Position numbers and translations under genes: made by a program. Positions 1 to 8,041 of a stretch of 43,263 nucleotides of DNA are shown here, piece after piece. The first letter of the stretch is position 1, and every line of letters starts with the position of its first letter. Source of the stretch: an uncultured Collinsella sp. (lineage in GTDB: Bacteria; Actinomycetota; Coriobacteriia; Coriobacteriales; Coriobacteriaceae); contig CAMQJB010000017.1 in the NCBI GenBank assembly GCA_947002045.1, forward strand, positions 1-43,263. The letters are read 5' to 3'. The notes beneath the pieces were generated by a model, which was not told the DNA's origin, ran no database searches, and saw nothing but the letters and a program-made list of their open reading frames with translations.

Positions 1-144
1 TGGGGGGGCCCACCCCCCAAAAACCCACCCCCCGCGCCCCCCCGGGGGGGCCGGGGGGCCCCGGTTCCAAAAACCGGGGGCGGGCGCCCGGGGCCCCCCC
101 CCGCCGATATATGGGGTCTGATATTTTCTACCAGCTAGCTCCTC
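1..144. other. Contig-edge low-complexity sequence and gyrA downstream flank
   Basis: The first ~110 bases are long alternating runs of G and C with short A runs, unlike anything else in the window, and look like an assembly or read-end artefact. The remaining ~35 bases lead into the gyrA stop codon at 145-147 (minus strand). No gene and no convincing gyrA terminator are visible. Confidence 0.6.
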
Positions 145-2886
145 TTACTCGTCTAGGAGATCCTCTGGCATGTCGTTGCCGTCGCCTAGGTCGACTGGGG
201 CCTCTTCGGCGTCGGCTGCGGCCTCGGTGGCTTCGCCTTCGGGCTTCTCTTTGGCGGCCGTCATGCGGGCTACGGCGCAGATGCGGTCGTTGTCGTCGAC
301 GGCCATCATCTTGACGCCCTGGGTGGCGCGACCGGTTTGGCTGATCTCGTCGGTCTTGACGCGAATGACCGTCGCGCCCTCCGTCACGATGAACAGCTCA
401 TGCTGCGGGCCCACCGTCTTCATGGCGGCGAGGTTACCCTTGCGCTCGGTCATCTGGATGGTATAGACACCCTGACCGCCGCGGTTCTGCTCCGGGTAAT
501 CCGAGACCGGCGTGCGCTTGCCGTAGCCGCGCTCGGTAATGACAAACAGGTCGCCGTTACCGTTGGTAATCTCCATACCAAGAACGCTCACGCCTTCCTT
601 CATGCTAATGCCGCGGACGCCGCTGGTATCGCGACCGGTGGCGCGCACCTGGTCCTCGGGGAACATAATCGCCTTGCCCGCGGTGGTTGCCATGATAATC
701 TTGTCACCCTCGCGCACGCGACGTACAGCGAGCAGCGCGTCGTCGTCCCTCAGGTTGATGGCGATCAGGCCGTCGCGGCGGCTGCGGTCGTAGGCGCTCA
801 TCACGGTCTTCTTGACCATGCCGCTCTTGGTGGCAAACATCAGGTACTCGTCGGCGGGGAACTCGCGGCAGCTGATGACGCTCGCGATCTTCTCGCCCTC
901 CTCGAAGGGCAGCAGGTTGACGATCGCGGTGCCGCGCGCCTGGCGCGTACCCACCGGCAGTTCGTGCACCTTCAGGCGATAGACCTTGCCCTTGCTCGAG
1001 AAGAACAGCACGTACTCGTGCGTGGACGCAATAAACATCTCGTCGATGACGTCGTCCTCTTTGAGATTGACGCCCGACACGCCCTTGCCGCCACGCTTTT
1101 GGGCGCGATAGGCGGCCACCGGGATGCGCTTGACGTAGCCGGTGTGGGTGATGGTCACGACCATGTCCTCGTCGGCAATCAGATCTTCGACGTCCAGGTC
1201 CTTCTCGACATGGCTGATCTCGGTGCGGCGCTTGTCGCCGAACTTCTTGGAAATTTCGCGCATCTCTTCCTTGATGACGCCCAGGATTTTCTCCTCGTGC
1301 GCTAACAGGTCCTCGTAGTAGGCGATGGCGCGGCGCAAGCCGTCCAGCTCTTCCTGAATCTTGTCGCGCTCCAGGCCGGTCAGGCGGCGGAGCTTCATCT
1401 CGAGGATGGCCGTAGTCTGCTCGGGCGTAAAGCCAAAGCGCTCGATCAGGCGGCCGCTTGCCTCGGAGTCGGTCTGCGAGGAGCGGATGATGCTGATGAC
1501 CTCGTCGATATGGTCGAGAGCCATCAGGTAGCCCTCGAGGATATGGGCACGCGCCTGGGCCTTCTTGAGGTCAAAGCGGGTGCGGCGGGTGACGACGTCG
1601 ACCTGGTGGTCGATATAGTGCTGCAGCATCTCGCGCAGGCTCAGGCATTTGGGAACGCCGTTGACAAGCGCCAGGTTGTTGGCACCAAAGGTCGTCTGCA
1701 GCGAGGTGTACTTGTACAGGTTGTTGAGCACGACCTGCGGGATAACGCCCTTCTTGAGTTCGATGACCAGACGGATGCCCTTCTGGTTGGACTCATCGCG
1801 CATATCCGAGATACCCTCGATGCGCTTGTCGTTGACGAGTTGGGCGATCTTCTCCTGAAGGGTTCCCTTGTTGACCATGTAGGGAATCTCGGTAAAGACC
1901 AGGCGGCTACGGCCGGTCTTGGTGGACTCCACATGCGCCTTGGCACGCACGGTAATGGAGCCGCGACCGGTCTCGTAGCTCTGCTTAATGCCGGCACTGC
2001 CCATGATGATGGCACCGGTGGGGAAGTCCGGACCGGGCATGATCTGCATGAGCTCGTCGACGGTGGCGTCGGGGTTGTCGATCAGGTAGCACGTGGCTTC
2101 GATCGCCTCGGTGAGGTTATGCGGGGCGATGTTGGTGGCCATGCCGACGGCGATGCCCTGGCTGCCGTTGACCAGCAGGTTGGGGAAACGCGCGGGCAGC
2201 GCCTGGGGCTCGGCGAGCGATTCGTCGTAGTTGGGCTGCCAGTCGACGGTGTCCTTCTGCAGGTCACGCAGGAGCTCCATGGCGGGCTTTGCCAGGCGGC
2301 TCTCGGTGTAACGCATGGCGGCGGCGCCGTCGCCGTCGATATTGCCGAAGTTGCCGTGCCCGTCAATGAGCGGCGTGCGCATGGAGAACCACTGTGCTAG
2401 GCGGACCATGGCCTCATAGACCGCGAAGTCGCCGTGCGGATGGTACTTACCGATAACTTCGCCGACCGTCCAGGCCGACTTCTTGTGCGGACGGTTGGGG
2501 TAGATGCCGCTCTCGTTCATTGCGTACAGGATGCGACGGTGCACCGGCTTTAAGCCATCGCGCACGTCCGGCAGGGCGCGCGCCGTGATGACCGACATCG
2601 AGTACTCGATGAACGACTGCTTCATCTCGCGGCCGAACTCTGAAATCTGGAGCTGACCGCCGTTGATATCCTCGCCGGCCGAGGCGCCGCGGTCGACCGC
2701 ACCGAAGCTCTCCTCGAGCTCGGCGTCGTCATCCTCATCCTCTTCATCCTCGGCGTCGGGGTTATAGGAATTCGGATCGCCGTCCTCGCCCTGCTCAGCG
2801 CGGGCGAGCAGGCGCTTCAGATCATCGGGCATGCCGGCGTCGCCGGCCTCGTCCACACCCTCGTTGTTGATGATATCGTCTGCCAC
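145..2886 (-). CDS. gyrA: DNA gyrase subunit A
   Basis: Subunit A of the GyrA2B2 topoisomerase, which cuts and rejoins DNA to introduce negative supercoils. The 913-residue protein starts at GTG with a GAGGAGG ribosome-binding site, 11 bases after gyrB, so the two are co-transcribed. The conserved core begins near residue 85. The catalytic tyrosine is Y193 in AAMRYTESRL, and six-bladed C-terminal wrapping-domain repeats follow. Two things are odd. The first ~80 residues are a very acidic extension (a D/E run at about 45-60) that most GyrA proteins lack. In the quinolone-determining region the sequence reads HPHGDFAVYE, so the position equal to E. coli Ser83 is Phe (codon at 2425-2427) and Asp87 is Glu. 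The C-terminal tail is again acidic. Identification is certain. Confidence 0.98.
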   Translation of the reverse strand: MADDIINNEGVDEAGDAGMPDDLKRLLARAEQGEDGDPNSYNPDAEDEEDEDDDAELEESFGAVDRGASAGEDINGGQLQISEFGREMKQSFIEYSMSVITARALPDVRDGLKPVHRRILYAMNESGIYPNRPHKKSAWTVGEVIGKYHPHGDFAVYEAMVRLAQWFSMRTPLIDGHGNFGNIDGDGAAAMRYTESRLAKPAMELLRDLQKDTVDWQPNYDESLAEPQALPARFPNLLVNGSQGIAVGMATNIAPHNLTEAIEATCYLIDNPDATVDELMQIMPGPDFPTGAIIMGSAGIKQSYETGRGSITVRAKAHVESTKTGRSRLVFTEIPYMVNKGTLQEKIAQLVNDKRIEGISDMRDESNQKGIRLVIELKKGVIPQVVLNNLYKYTSLQTTFGANNLALVNGVPKCLSLREMLQHYIDHQVDVVTRRTRFDLKKAQARAHILEGYLMALDHIDEVISIIRSSQTDSEASGRLIERFGFTPEQTTAILEMKLRRLTGLERDKIQEELDGLRRAIAYYEDLLAHEEKILGVIKEEMREISKKFGDKRRTEISHVEKDLDVEDLIADEDMVVTITHTGYVKRIPVAAYRAQKRGGKGVSGVNLKEDDVIDEMFIASTHEYVLFFSSKGKVYRLKVHELPVGTRQARGTAIVNLLPFEEGEKIASVISCREFPADEYLMFATKSGMVKKTVMSAYDRSRRDGLIAINLRDDDALLAVRRVREGDKIIMATTAGKAIMFPEDQVRATGRDTSGVRGISMKEGVSVLGMEITNGNGDLFVITERGYGKRTPVSDYPEQNRGGQGVYTIQMTERKGNLAAMKTVGPQHELFIVTEGATVIRVKTDEISQTGRATQGVKMMAVDDNDRICAVARMTAAKEKPEGEATEAAADAEEAPVDLGDGNDMPEDLLDE

Positions 2887-2897
2887 GTTACCTCCTC

Positions 2898-4928
2898 TTA
2901 AGCGTCAAGGAACCGAGCATCATGCGCATGCTTTTCAATGTACTCGCGGCGATAGCCGACCTCGGAACCCATGAGCTCGCGCACGGCACGGTCCGCCACC
3001 ACGGCGTCCTCGATCGACACGCGCTGCAAAATGCGGGTCTTGGGGTCCATCGTCGTCGAGGCAAGCTGCTTGGGGTCCATCTCGCCCAGGCCCTTGTAGC
3101 GCTGGACGGTATAGCCCTTGCGCTTCTTGGTGATCTTGCCGTCCTTGGCCTTGCCGTCCTCGTCGTTGTCGTCGGGGTTCAGGCCCAGGCTCTGAATGGT
3201 GTCGCGCAGAATCTCGTCTTCGGGCTGGCGGCCGTTGGGATACACGTAATGGATCTTGTTGCGCACCTTAATGCCAAAGATGGGCGGGCAGGCGACATAG
3301 ACATAGCCGGCATCGATCAGCGGGCGCATGTACTTGTAGAAGAACGTCAGCAGCAGGATGCGGATATGCGCACCGTCAACGTCTGCATCGGTCATGATGA
3401 TGATTTTGTGGTAGCGCGCCTTGGTGATATCGAAGTCGCCGCCGTCGCCGGCACTCGTCGTGACGCCGCAGCCGATCGCGGTGATGAGCGACTGGATGGT
3501 GTCGCTCGAGAACGCGCGGTGGTCACCCACGCGCTCGACGTTCAAAATCTTGCCGCGCAGGGGCAGAATCGCCTGGATGTCTCGGCGACGGCCGTCCTTG
3601 GCCGAACCGCCTGCCGAGTCACCCTCTACGATAAAGAGCTCGGTCAGCTCGGCATCGCGCACCGAGCAGTCGGCGAGCTTGCCGGGCAGCGAAGCCGTCT
3701 CGAGCAGACTCTTGCGACGGGTCGCCTCGCGCGCCTTGCGGGCAGCGTTGCGGGCCTTGCAGGCCTGCTGGGCCTTCTTGACGATCTCGCGGGCGGGCTT
3801 GGGGTGCTCCTCCAGATAATCGGTCAGTCCATCGGTCACGATCTTGAGCGTGAGCGCGCGCATGTAGGAACTGCCGAGCTTGGCCTTGGTCTGTCCCTCA
3901 AACTGCGGGTCGGGTAGCTTAACCGAGATGACGGCCGAAAGCCCCTCGCGCACGTCGTCACCGCTCAGGTTGGCTTCCTTCTCCTTGAGTAGGTTCTGCT
4001 TGCGGGCGTAATCGTTGATCACACGGGTGAGAGCGGTGCGGAAACCCTCGAGATGCATGCCGCCCTCGGGGGTGTAGATGTCGTTGGCAAACGACATGAC
4101 GTTCTCGCCGTAGCCGGCATTCCACTGCAGGGATACCTCGACCTCGCCCATCTTGGTCACGGGCGCATCCGGATCCGATTTGCCCTCGATATAGATGGGC
4201 TCCTTAAAGGCCTCGGGGACGTCTTTGCCGTCGTTGAGGAACTTGACGAAGTCGATGATGCCGCCCTCGTAGCAGAACTCCTCCACGTGGGGAGTCGCCT
4301 CGCGCTCGTCGGTCAGCACAATCTTTAGATTCTTATTGAGGAACGCCGTCTCCTGCAGACGGTTGTGCAGCGTATCGAAATCGTAGACACAGGTCTCGAA
4401 AATCTCGTCGTCGGGCCAGAAGCTGACGGTGGTACCCGTCGAATCCGAGGTGCCCACGACCTCCATCTTCTTGACGGTCTTGCCGCGCGAGAACTCCATC
4501 TCGTAGACGCTGCCATCACGGCGCACCTGCACGACCACGCGCTTGGACAGTGCGTTGACGACGGAGATGCCCACGCCGTGCAGTCCGCCCGAGACCTTGT
4601 AGGCCGAGTTATCGAACTTACCGCCGGCGTGCAGGATCGTCATAACGACCTCGAGCGTCGGGATCTTTTTGATGGGATGCTCGTCGACGGGGATGCCTCG
4701 CCCGTTGTCGACGACCGTGATGGAGTTGTCGGCGTGGACCGTCACGTGAATCTCGGTGCAGAAACCGGCCATGGCCTCGTCAACGGAGTTGTCAACGATC
4801 TCCCACACCAGGTGATGCAGGCCGCTGGCGCTCGTCGAGCCGATGTACATGCCCGGGCGCTTACGAACGGCCTCGAGACCTTCGAGAATCTTAATCTCGC
4901 CGCCATCGTAATCGTTTTCGTTTGCCAC
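2898..4928 (-). CDS. gyrB: DNA gyrase subunit B
   Basis: ATPase subunit of DNA gyrase, 676 residues. It starts at GTG with a strong AAGGAGG site at about 4933-4939. The GHKL ATPase domain comes first (EIVDNSVDEA with its catalytic Glu and Mg-binding Asn, DNGRGIP, GGLHGVGISVVNALS). A transducer domain and a TOPRIM domain follow (EGDSAGGSAK, then DADVDG for Mg binding), with the RYKGLGEMDP tail that contacts GyrA. A short charged insert rich in Lys and Asp lies just before that tail, at about residues 580-595. It is followed directly by gyrA and preceded by a terminator, so gyrB-gyrA form their own transcription unit. The usual TOPRIM residues are intact. Confidence 0.98.
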   Translation of the reverse strand: MANENDYDGGEIKILEGLEAVRKRPGMYIGSTSASGLHHLVWEIVDNSVDEAMAGFCTEIHVTVHADNSITVVDNGRGIPVDEHPIKKIPTLEVVMTILHAGGKFDNSAYKVSGGLHGVGISVVNALSKRVVVQVRRDGSVYEMEFSRGKTVKKMEVVGTSDSTGTTVSFWPDDEIFETCVYDFDTLHNRLQETAFLNKNLKIVLTDEREATPHVEEFCYEGGIIDFVKFLNDGKDVPEAFKEPIYIEGKSDPDAPVTKMGEVEVSLQWNAGYGENVMSFANDIYTPEGGMHLEGFRTALTRVINDYARKQNLLKEKEANLSGDDVREGLSAVISVKLPDPQFEGQTKAKLGSSYMRALTLKIVTDGLTDYLEEHPKPAREIVKKAQQACKARNAARKAREATRRKSLLETASLPGKLADCSVRDAELTELFIVEGDSAGGSAKDGRRRDIQAILPLRGKILNVERVGDHRAFSSDTIQSLITAIGCGVTTSAGDGGDFDITKARYHKIIIMTDADVDGAHIRILLLTFFYKYMRPLIDAGYVYVACPPIFGIKVRNKIHYVYPNGRQPEDEILRDTIQSLGLNPDDNDEDGKAKDGKITKKRKGYTVQRYKGLGEMDPKQLASTTMDPKTRILQRVSIEDAVVADRAVRELMGSEVGYRREYIEKHAHDARFLDA

Positions 4929-4977
4929 ACGTCCTCCTTCAGCTAAGAAAATGTGTACAGCCTTACTAGTTTATCGT

Positions 4978-5007
4978 AAAAAAATACCCTCGGGAACGAG
5001 GGTATTT
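4978..5007 (-). terminator. Rho-independent terminator after the DUF721 gene
   Basis: On the minus strand an 11-bp perfect stem (AAATACCCTCG paired with CGAGGGTATTT) with a 4-base loop is followed by a run of T. It lies between the DUF721 stop codon and gyrB. It therefore closes the dnaA-dnaN-recF-DUF721 operon and separates it from gyrB-gyrA. Confidence 0.9.
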
Positions 5008-5033
5008 GGCTCTACAAGGCCACCAGATGCGAT

Positions 5034-5597
5034 TTAAGGCTCTTTTTTGCTTTGCACGCCCTTGGCCCACTCGGCACTAGCTCTCATGGCATTCTCGAGG
5101 GCCTCGCGCAGTTTTTGATCTTCGATGGGCGCCACTTGGCGCTCGATCTCGCCGCGTTCGGCCTCGCTGAGATCGGCGTGCGGAGCCGGCGGGCGCTCGG
5201 TCACGGCTGGGCGCAGGCGCTCCTTGGCAGCCGGCGGCGTGTGACCGGGCGCGGTCGTTTTGAACACCAGGCCGTCCACATGCGCCCCGGCCCGCTCCAT
5301 GCGCGCCCGGATGATCTCGCGCAGCAGCGTCATCTCCTGCGTCCACGAGGGCGAATCGAGATACACCAGCAGCTCATTGGACTCGGGCAGGTAGCGCAGG
5401 CCCGTCACGTGGCGTCCCTCGCGCGTGCCCGAGCACACCGCATTCCAGGCACGATAGACCGCACGAGATTCCTCCGCAGCCTCCATTTGCGCGCGGCGTT
5501 CAGGTGTCGCGGCCGCCAGGATGCGCTGACGCTCGGCATCCAAAAAGCCGCCAAAGGCAACCGTTCCGTTCTCGCGCTCGTAATTAGCACGTCTCAC
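5034..5597 (-). CDS. DUF721 protein, possible DciA-type replication factor
   Basis: A 187-residue protein of the DUF721 family. Actinobacterial members sit between recF and gyrB, and the family includes DciA, the ancestral loader of the replicative helicase. The start is GTG, overlapping the 3' end of recF by 14 bases, so translation is probably coupled. The recognisable core is at about residues 45-110, where a conserved tryptophan region (RAWNAVCSGT) is followed by LLVYLDSPSWTQEMTLLREII. That is the usual DUF721 pattern of a beta-strand, then S.WA/TQ.L. The C-terminal third is charged and probably helical. The helicase-loading role is known for DciA in other phyla and is inferred here from family and position. 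Confidence 0.85.
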   Translation of the reverse strand: MRRANYERENGTVAFGGFLDAERQRILAAATPERRAQMEAAEESRAVYRAWNAVCSGTREGRHVTGLRYLPESNELLVYLDSPSWTQEMTLLREIIRARMERAGAHVDGLVFKTTAPGHTPPAAKERLRPAVTERPPAPHADLSEAERGEIERQVAPIEDQKLREALENAMRASAEWAKGVQSKKEP

Positions 5598-6690
5598 CCA
5601 TGCTCACCACCTTGGCTCGATCAAGCAGGTCATCGGTAAAGTACCCCAGGTTGGTGGTGGTTATGACTGTCTGGATATCATCACCGATCAGCTGCAGAAA
5701 AGCGCCCCGGCGCCCGGCATCGAGCTCGCTCATCACGTCGTCCAACAGCAGCAGCGGCGCTGTGCCCAGGATGTCACGGGCGACGGTCACCTCGGCCACC
5801 TTCCAAGCCAGCACCAGCGTACGCTGCTGCCCTTGGCTGGCAAACGAACGGGCAGATCGACCCGCAACGGTAAACTCAATCTCGTCGCGATGCGGACCCA
5901 CAAGCGTCACGCCGCGGCGCATCTCCTCATCGGCACGCTCATCGAGGGCCGCGAGCATATGCTCGTACGCCCAGCCCTTAAGTTCCTCGCGCCCCTCGGT
6001 TTGAGGCAAATCCCCCAGTGTGGACACATAGGACACGCCTGCGTCCTCACCGGACGCCACCTGCCCATACGCGGCGCGCACATGGCCCGCCAGCCGGTCG
6101 AGCAGGGCCAAACGATGTACGAGCAGGGCTGACCCGGCGCGGGCGATGGAGTCATTCCATGCGCCGAGCATCTCGCGGCAGCACCAGGACTCCTTGAGCA
6201 GGGCGTTGCGCTGCGTCACGCAACGCCCGTAGGTGCTCGCCAGGTCGGCGTAACGGGCGCTCAGTTGCACGCCAAAGTCATCGAGGGCGGCGCGACGCAC
6301 ACTGGCACCGCGTTTGACCATATCCAGATGATCGGGGCAAAAAAGCACGCTCGGCAAAACCCCGCGCACGCCGGCGGCCGAGCATCTCTTGCCGTTACGG
6401 CTAAACGAGCGCTTGCCGTCCTCAACGTCCAGCCCCATATCGAGCACGCGGCCATCGCCCTCGAGTCTCAACTCGAGCCTGCACGAGCCCGTGCCGTCGT
6501 GCACGAGCTCGCCAGCGGTGGGATGCCTAAACGAGGCGCCGCTCGTCAAAAGCTGCAGCGCCTCTATAAGGTTGGTCTTTCCCGCCGCGTTGGGCCCCGC
6601 AAGCACCGTCACGCCTTCGTCCAGGTCAAGACGGTAGCTATCGAAACTGCGGTAGCGCGCGACGGAAAGGTTGCGGGCAAACATGGTCAT
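5584..6690 (-). CDS. recF: DNA replication/repair protein RecF
   Basis: ABC-type ATPase of the RecFOR pathway, which helps load RecA at gaps on stalled or damaged forks. The length, 368 residues, is typical. The Walker A is GPNAAGKTNL near residues 32-41. The C-terminal half holds the signature region (SQGQQRTLVLAWK) and Walker B LLLLDDVMSELD, followed by the usual D-loop. The start is ATG, 9 bases after dnaN, and a second in-frame ATG two codons later is an alternative. The gene lies inside the dnaA operon and overlaps the DUF721 start. Confidence 0.97.
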   Translation of the reverse strand: MTMFARNLSVARYRSFDSYRLDLDEGVTVLAGPNAAGKTNLIEALQLLTSGASFRHPTAGELVHDGTGSCRLELRLEGDGRVLDMGLDVEDGKRSFSRNGKRCSAAGVRGVLPSVLFCPDHLDMVKRGASVRRAALDDFGVQLSARYADLASTYGRCVTQRNALLKESWCCREMLGAWNDSIARAGSALLVHRLALLDRLAGHVRAAYGQVASGEDAGVSYVSTLGDLPQTEGREELKGWAYEHMLAALDERADEEMRRGVTLVGPHRDEIEFTVAGRSARSFASQGQQRTLVLAWKVAEVTVARDILGTAPLLLLDDVMSELDAGRRGAFLQLIGDDIQTVITTTNLGYFTDDLLDRAKVVSMGETC

Positions 6691-6699
6691 GACGCAGCG

Positions 6700-7803
6700 C
6701 TAGATGCGAACCGGCATGACCAGGTACAGGTAGTTGATCTTGTCGTAGGACTTAAAGATACCCGCCTGTGAGTAGCTCTTGAGCTCCAGCGTGATCTCCT
6801 TCTCCTTGGACAGGGCATTGAGGCAGCCAAAGATGTAGTGGTAGTTAAAGGCGATGGTGCCCGACTCGCCCTCGGCCTCGACATCGATCGTCTCCTGCGC
6901 CAGATCCTGGTCATTGGAGATGGAGGACAGGCCCATCTGACCGTTCTCGACATCAATCTCGAACTTGACGGCGGGGTTCGCGCTCGCGATGACCGCCACG
7001 CGCTTGAGGGCGGCATTAAAAGCCGCCACGTCGATCTTGACGCTCGTCACGCACGAATCGGGGATGAGCTGCTTGTAGTTGGGGTACACGCCCTCGATAC
7101 GGCGCGACACGTAGGTGGTGTTGCCGGCCTCAAAGACAACCTGGGTGTCGGTGGCGCCGATCATGATGGTCGCCTGGCTGGCCATGATGCTCAGGGCGTC
7201 GTTGAAGGCGTCGGCCGGAACGTTGAGCTCAAAGGATCCCTCGAGCGTCGAGGTCTCGACCTGGGTGTCGCATACGGCCAGGCGGAAGGAGTCGGTTGCC
7301 ACCAGGCGCACGGTGTTGTTCTCGACCTTCATGTGCACGCCTCCCAGAATGGGGCGGGCCTTATCGGTCGAAGTGACGCGCCATACGCGACCGACCATCT
7401 CGGACAGGATGTCGGTCGGGAGCTCCACCGCGCTCTCGATGGCATAGGCAGGGAACTCGGGGAAATCGTTGGCGTCGAGCGTGTTGAGGCGGAAGGAACT
7501 CTTCTCGCATCCAATCAGCACCTGACGCTCCGAGAGCTCAAAGGTAACCGGAGCGTCGGGAAGGGTCTTCGTAATGTTCGAGAGCATCTTGCAGGGAATC
7601 ACCATCTCGCCCTCTTCTTCGACATGCGCGGCAATGCGATGACGAATCGAGATGGTGTAGTTTGAGGTTTGGAATTCCAAGATGCCGTCCTGCGCCTTAA
7701 CGAGCACGCCTGACAGGATGGGAAGGGTGGATGCCGAAGCGACGCCTTTCATAACGACGCCGATGGCTTGCGTGAGCGAGCTTTGGCTGACGGTGAACTT
7801 CAT
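6700..7803 (-). CDS. dnaN: DNA polymerase III beta sliding clamp
   Basis: Ring-shaped processivity clamp of the replicative polymerase, 367 residues, with the usual three-domain layout and the C-terminal ending YLVMPVRI typical of beta clamps. The start is ATG with an AAAGG upstream. It is followed by recF after 9 bases. It is preceded by a 238-base intergenic region that carries an AT-rich stretch and DnaA-box-like motifs, so dnaN may have its own promoter there as well as read-through from dnaA. Confidence 0.98.
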   Translation of the reverse strand: MKFTVSQSSLTQAIGVVMKGVASASTLPILSGVLVKAQDGILEFQTSNYTISIRHRIAAHVEEEGEMVIPCKMLSNITKTLPDAPVTFELSERQVLIGCEKSSFRLNTLDANDFPEFPAYAIESAVELPTDILSEMVGRVWRVTSTDKARPILGGVHMKVENNTVRLVATDSFRLAVCDTQVETSTLEGSFELNVPADAFNDALSIMASQATIMIGATDTQVVFEAGNTTYVSRRIEGVYPNYKQLIPDSCVTSVKIDVAAFNAALKRVAVIASANPAVKFEIDVENGQMGLSSISNDQDLAQETIDVEAEGESGTIAFNYHYIFGCLNALSKEKEITLELKSYSQAGIFKSYDKINYLYLVMPVRI

Positions 7804-8041
7804 CTTTTAATACCTTTCTATAGATATAAATATCTTAATAATAGTAATAGCACTGACGAAACTGTTGATTACTCACAAAAGCGCTGGTCAACCCCAAAAA
7901 GAGAATCGACAGCAACCTGTGCGCAACCGACTGTGTTTTCCACGTTCAAAACCTGCGGAAAACTTTTCGTCGCCTTGGGGTGAGTTTTAGACATGTTATG
8001 CCCAGCGTTTCGACAAGTTTTCAACAGGTGTCTCTATTTCC
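7804..8041. other. Candidate oriC part 1: AT-rich stretch plus DnaA-box-like motifs between dnaA and dnaN
   Basis: The first 47 bases next to dnaN (7804-7850) are about 83% A+T in a ~60% GC neighbourhood and could serve as the duplex-unwinding element. Box-like 9-mers follow: TTTTCCACG at 7936-7944, TGCGGAAAA at 7954-7962 and TTTTCAACA at 8018-8026, with weaker matches at 7863-7871 and 8007-8015. Two of them sit in a shared 12-base context, CCTG(T/C)NGAAAAC, at 7952-7963 and, inverted, at 8017-8028. The same context recurs upstream of the dnaA operon. The role is inferred from position and composition. Confidence 0.6.

Noticed and set aside
1..110. Natural low-complexity or regulatory G/C region
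   Set aside because: The G/C homopolymer pattern recurs at the opposite end of the window and nowhere inside, so a contig-edge artefact is more likely.
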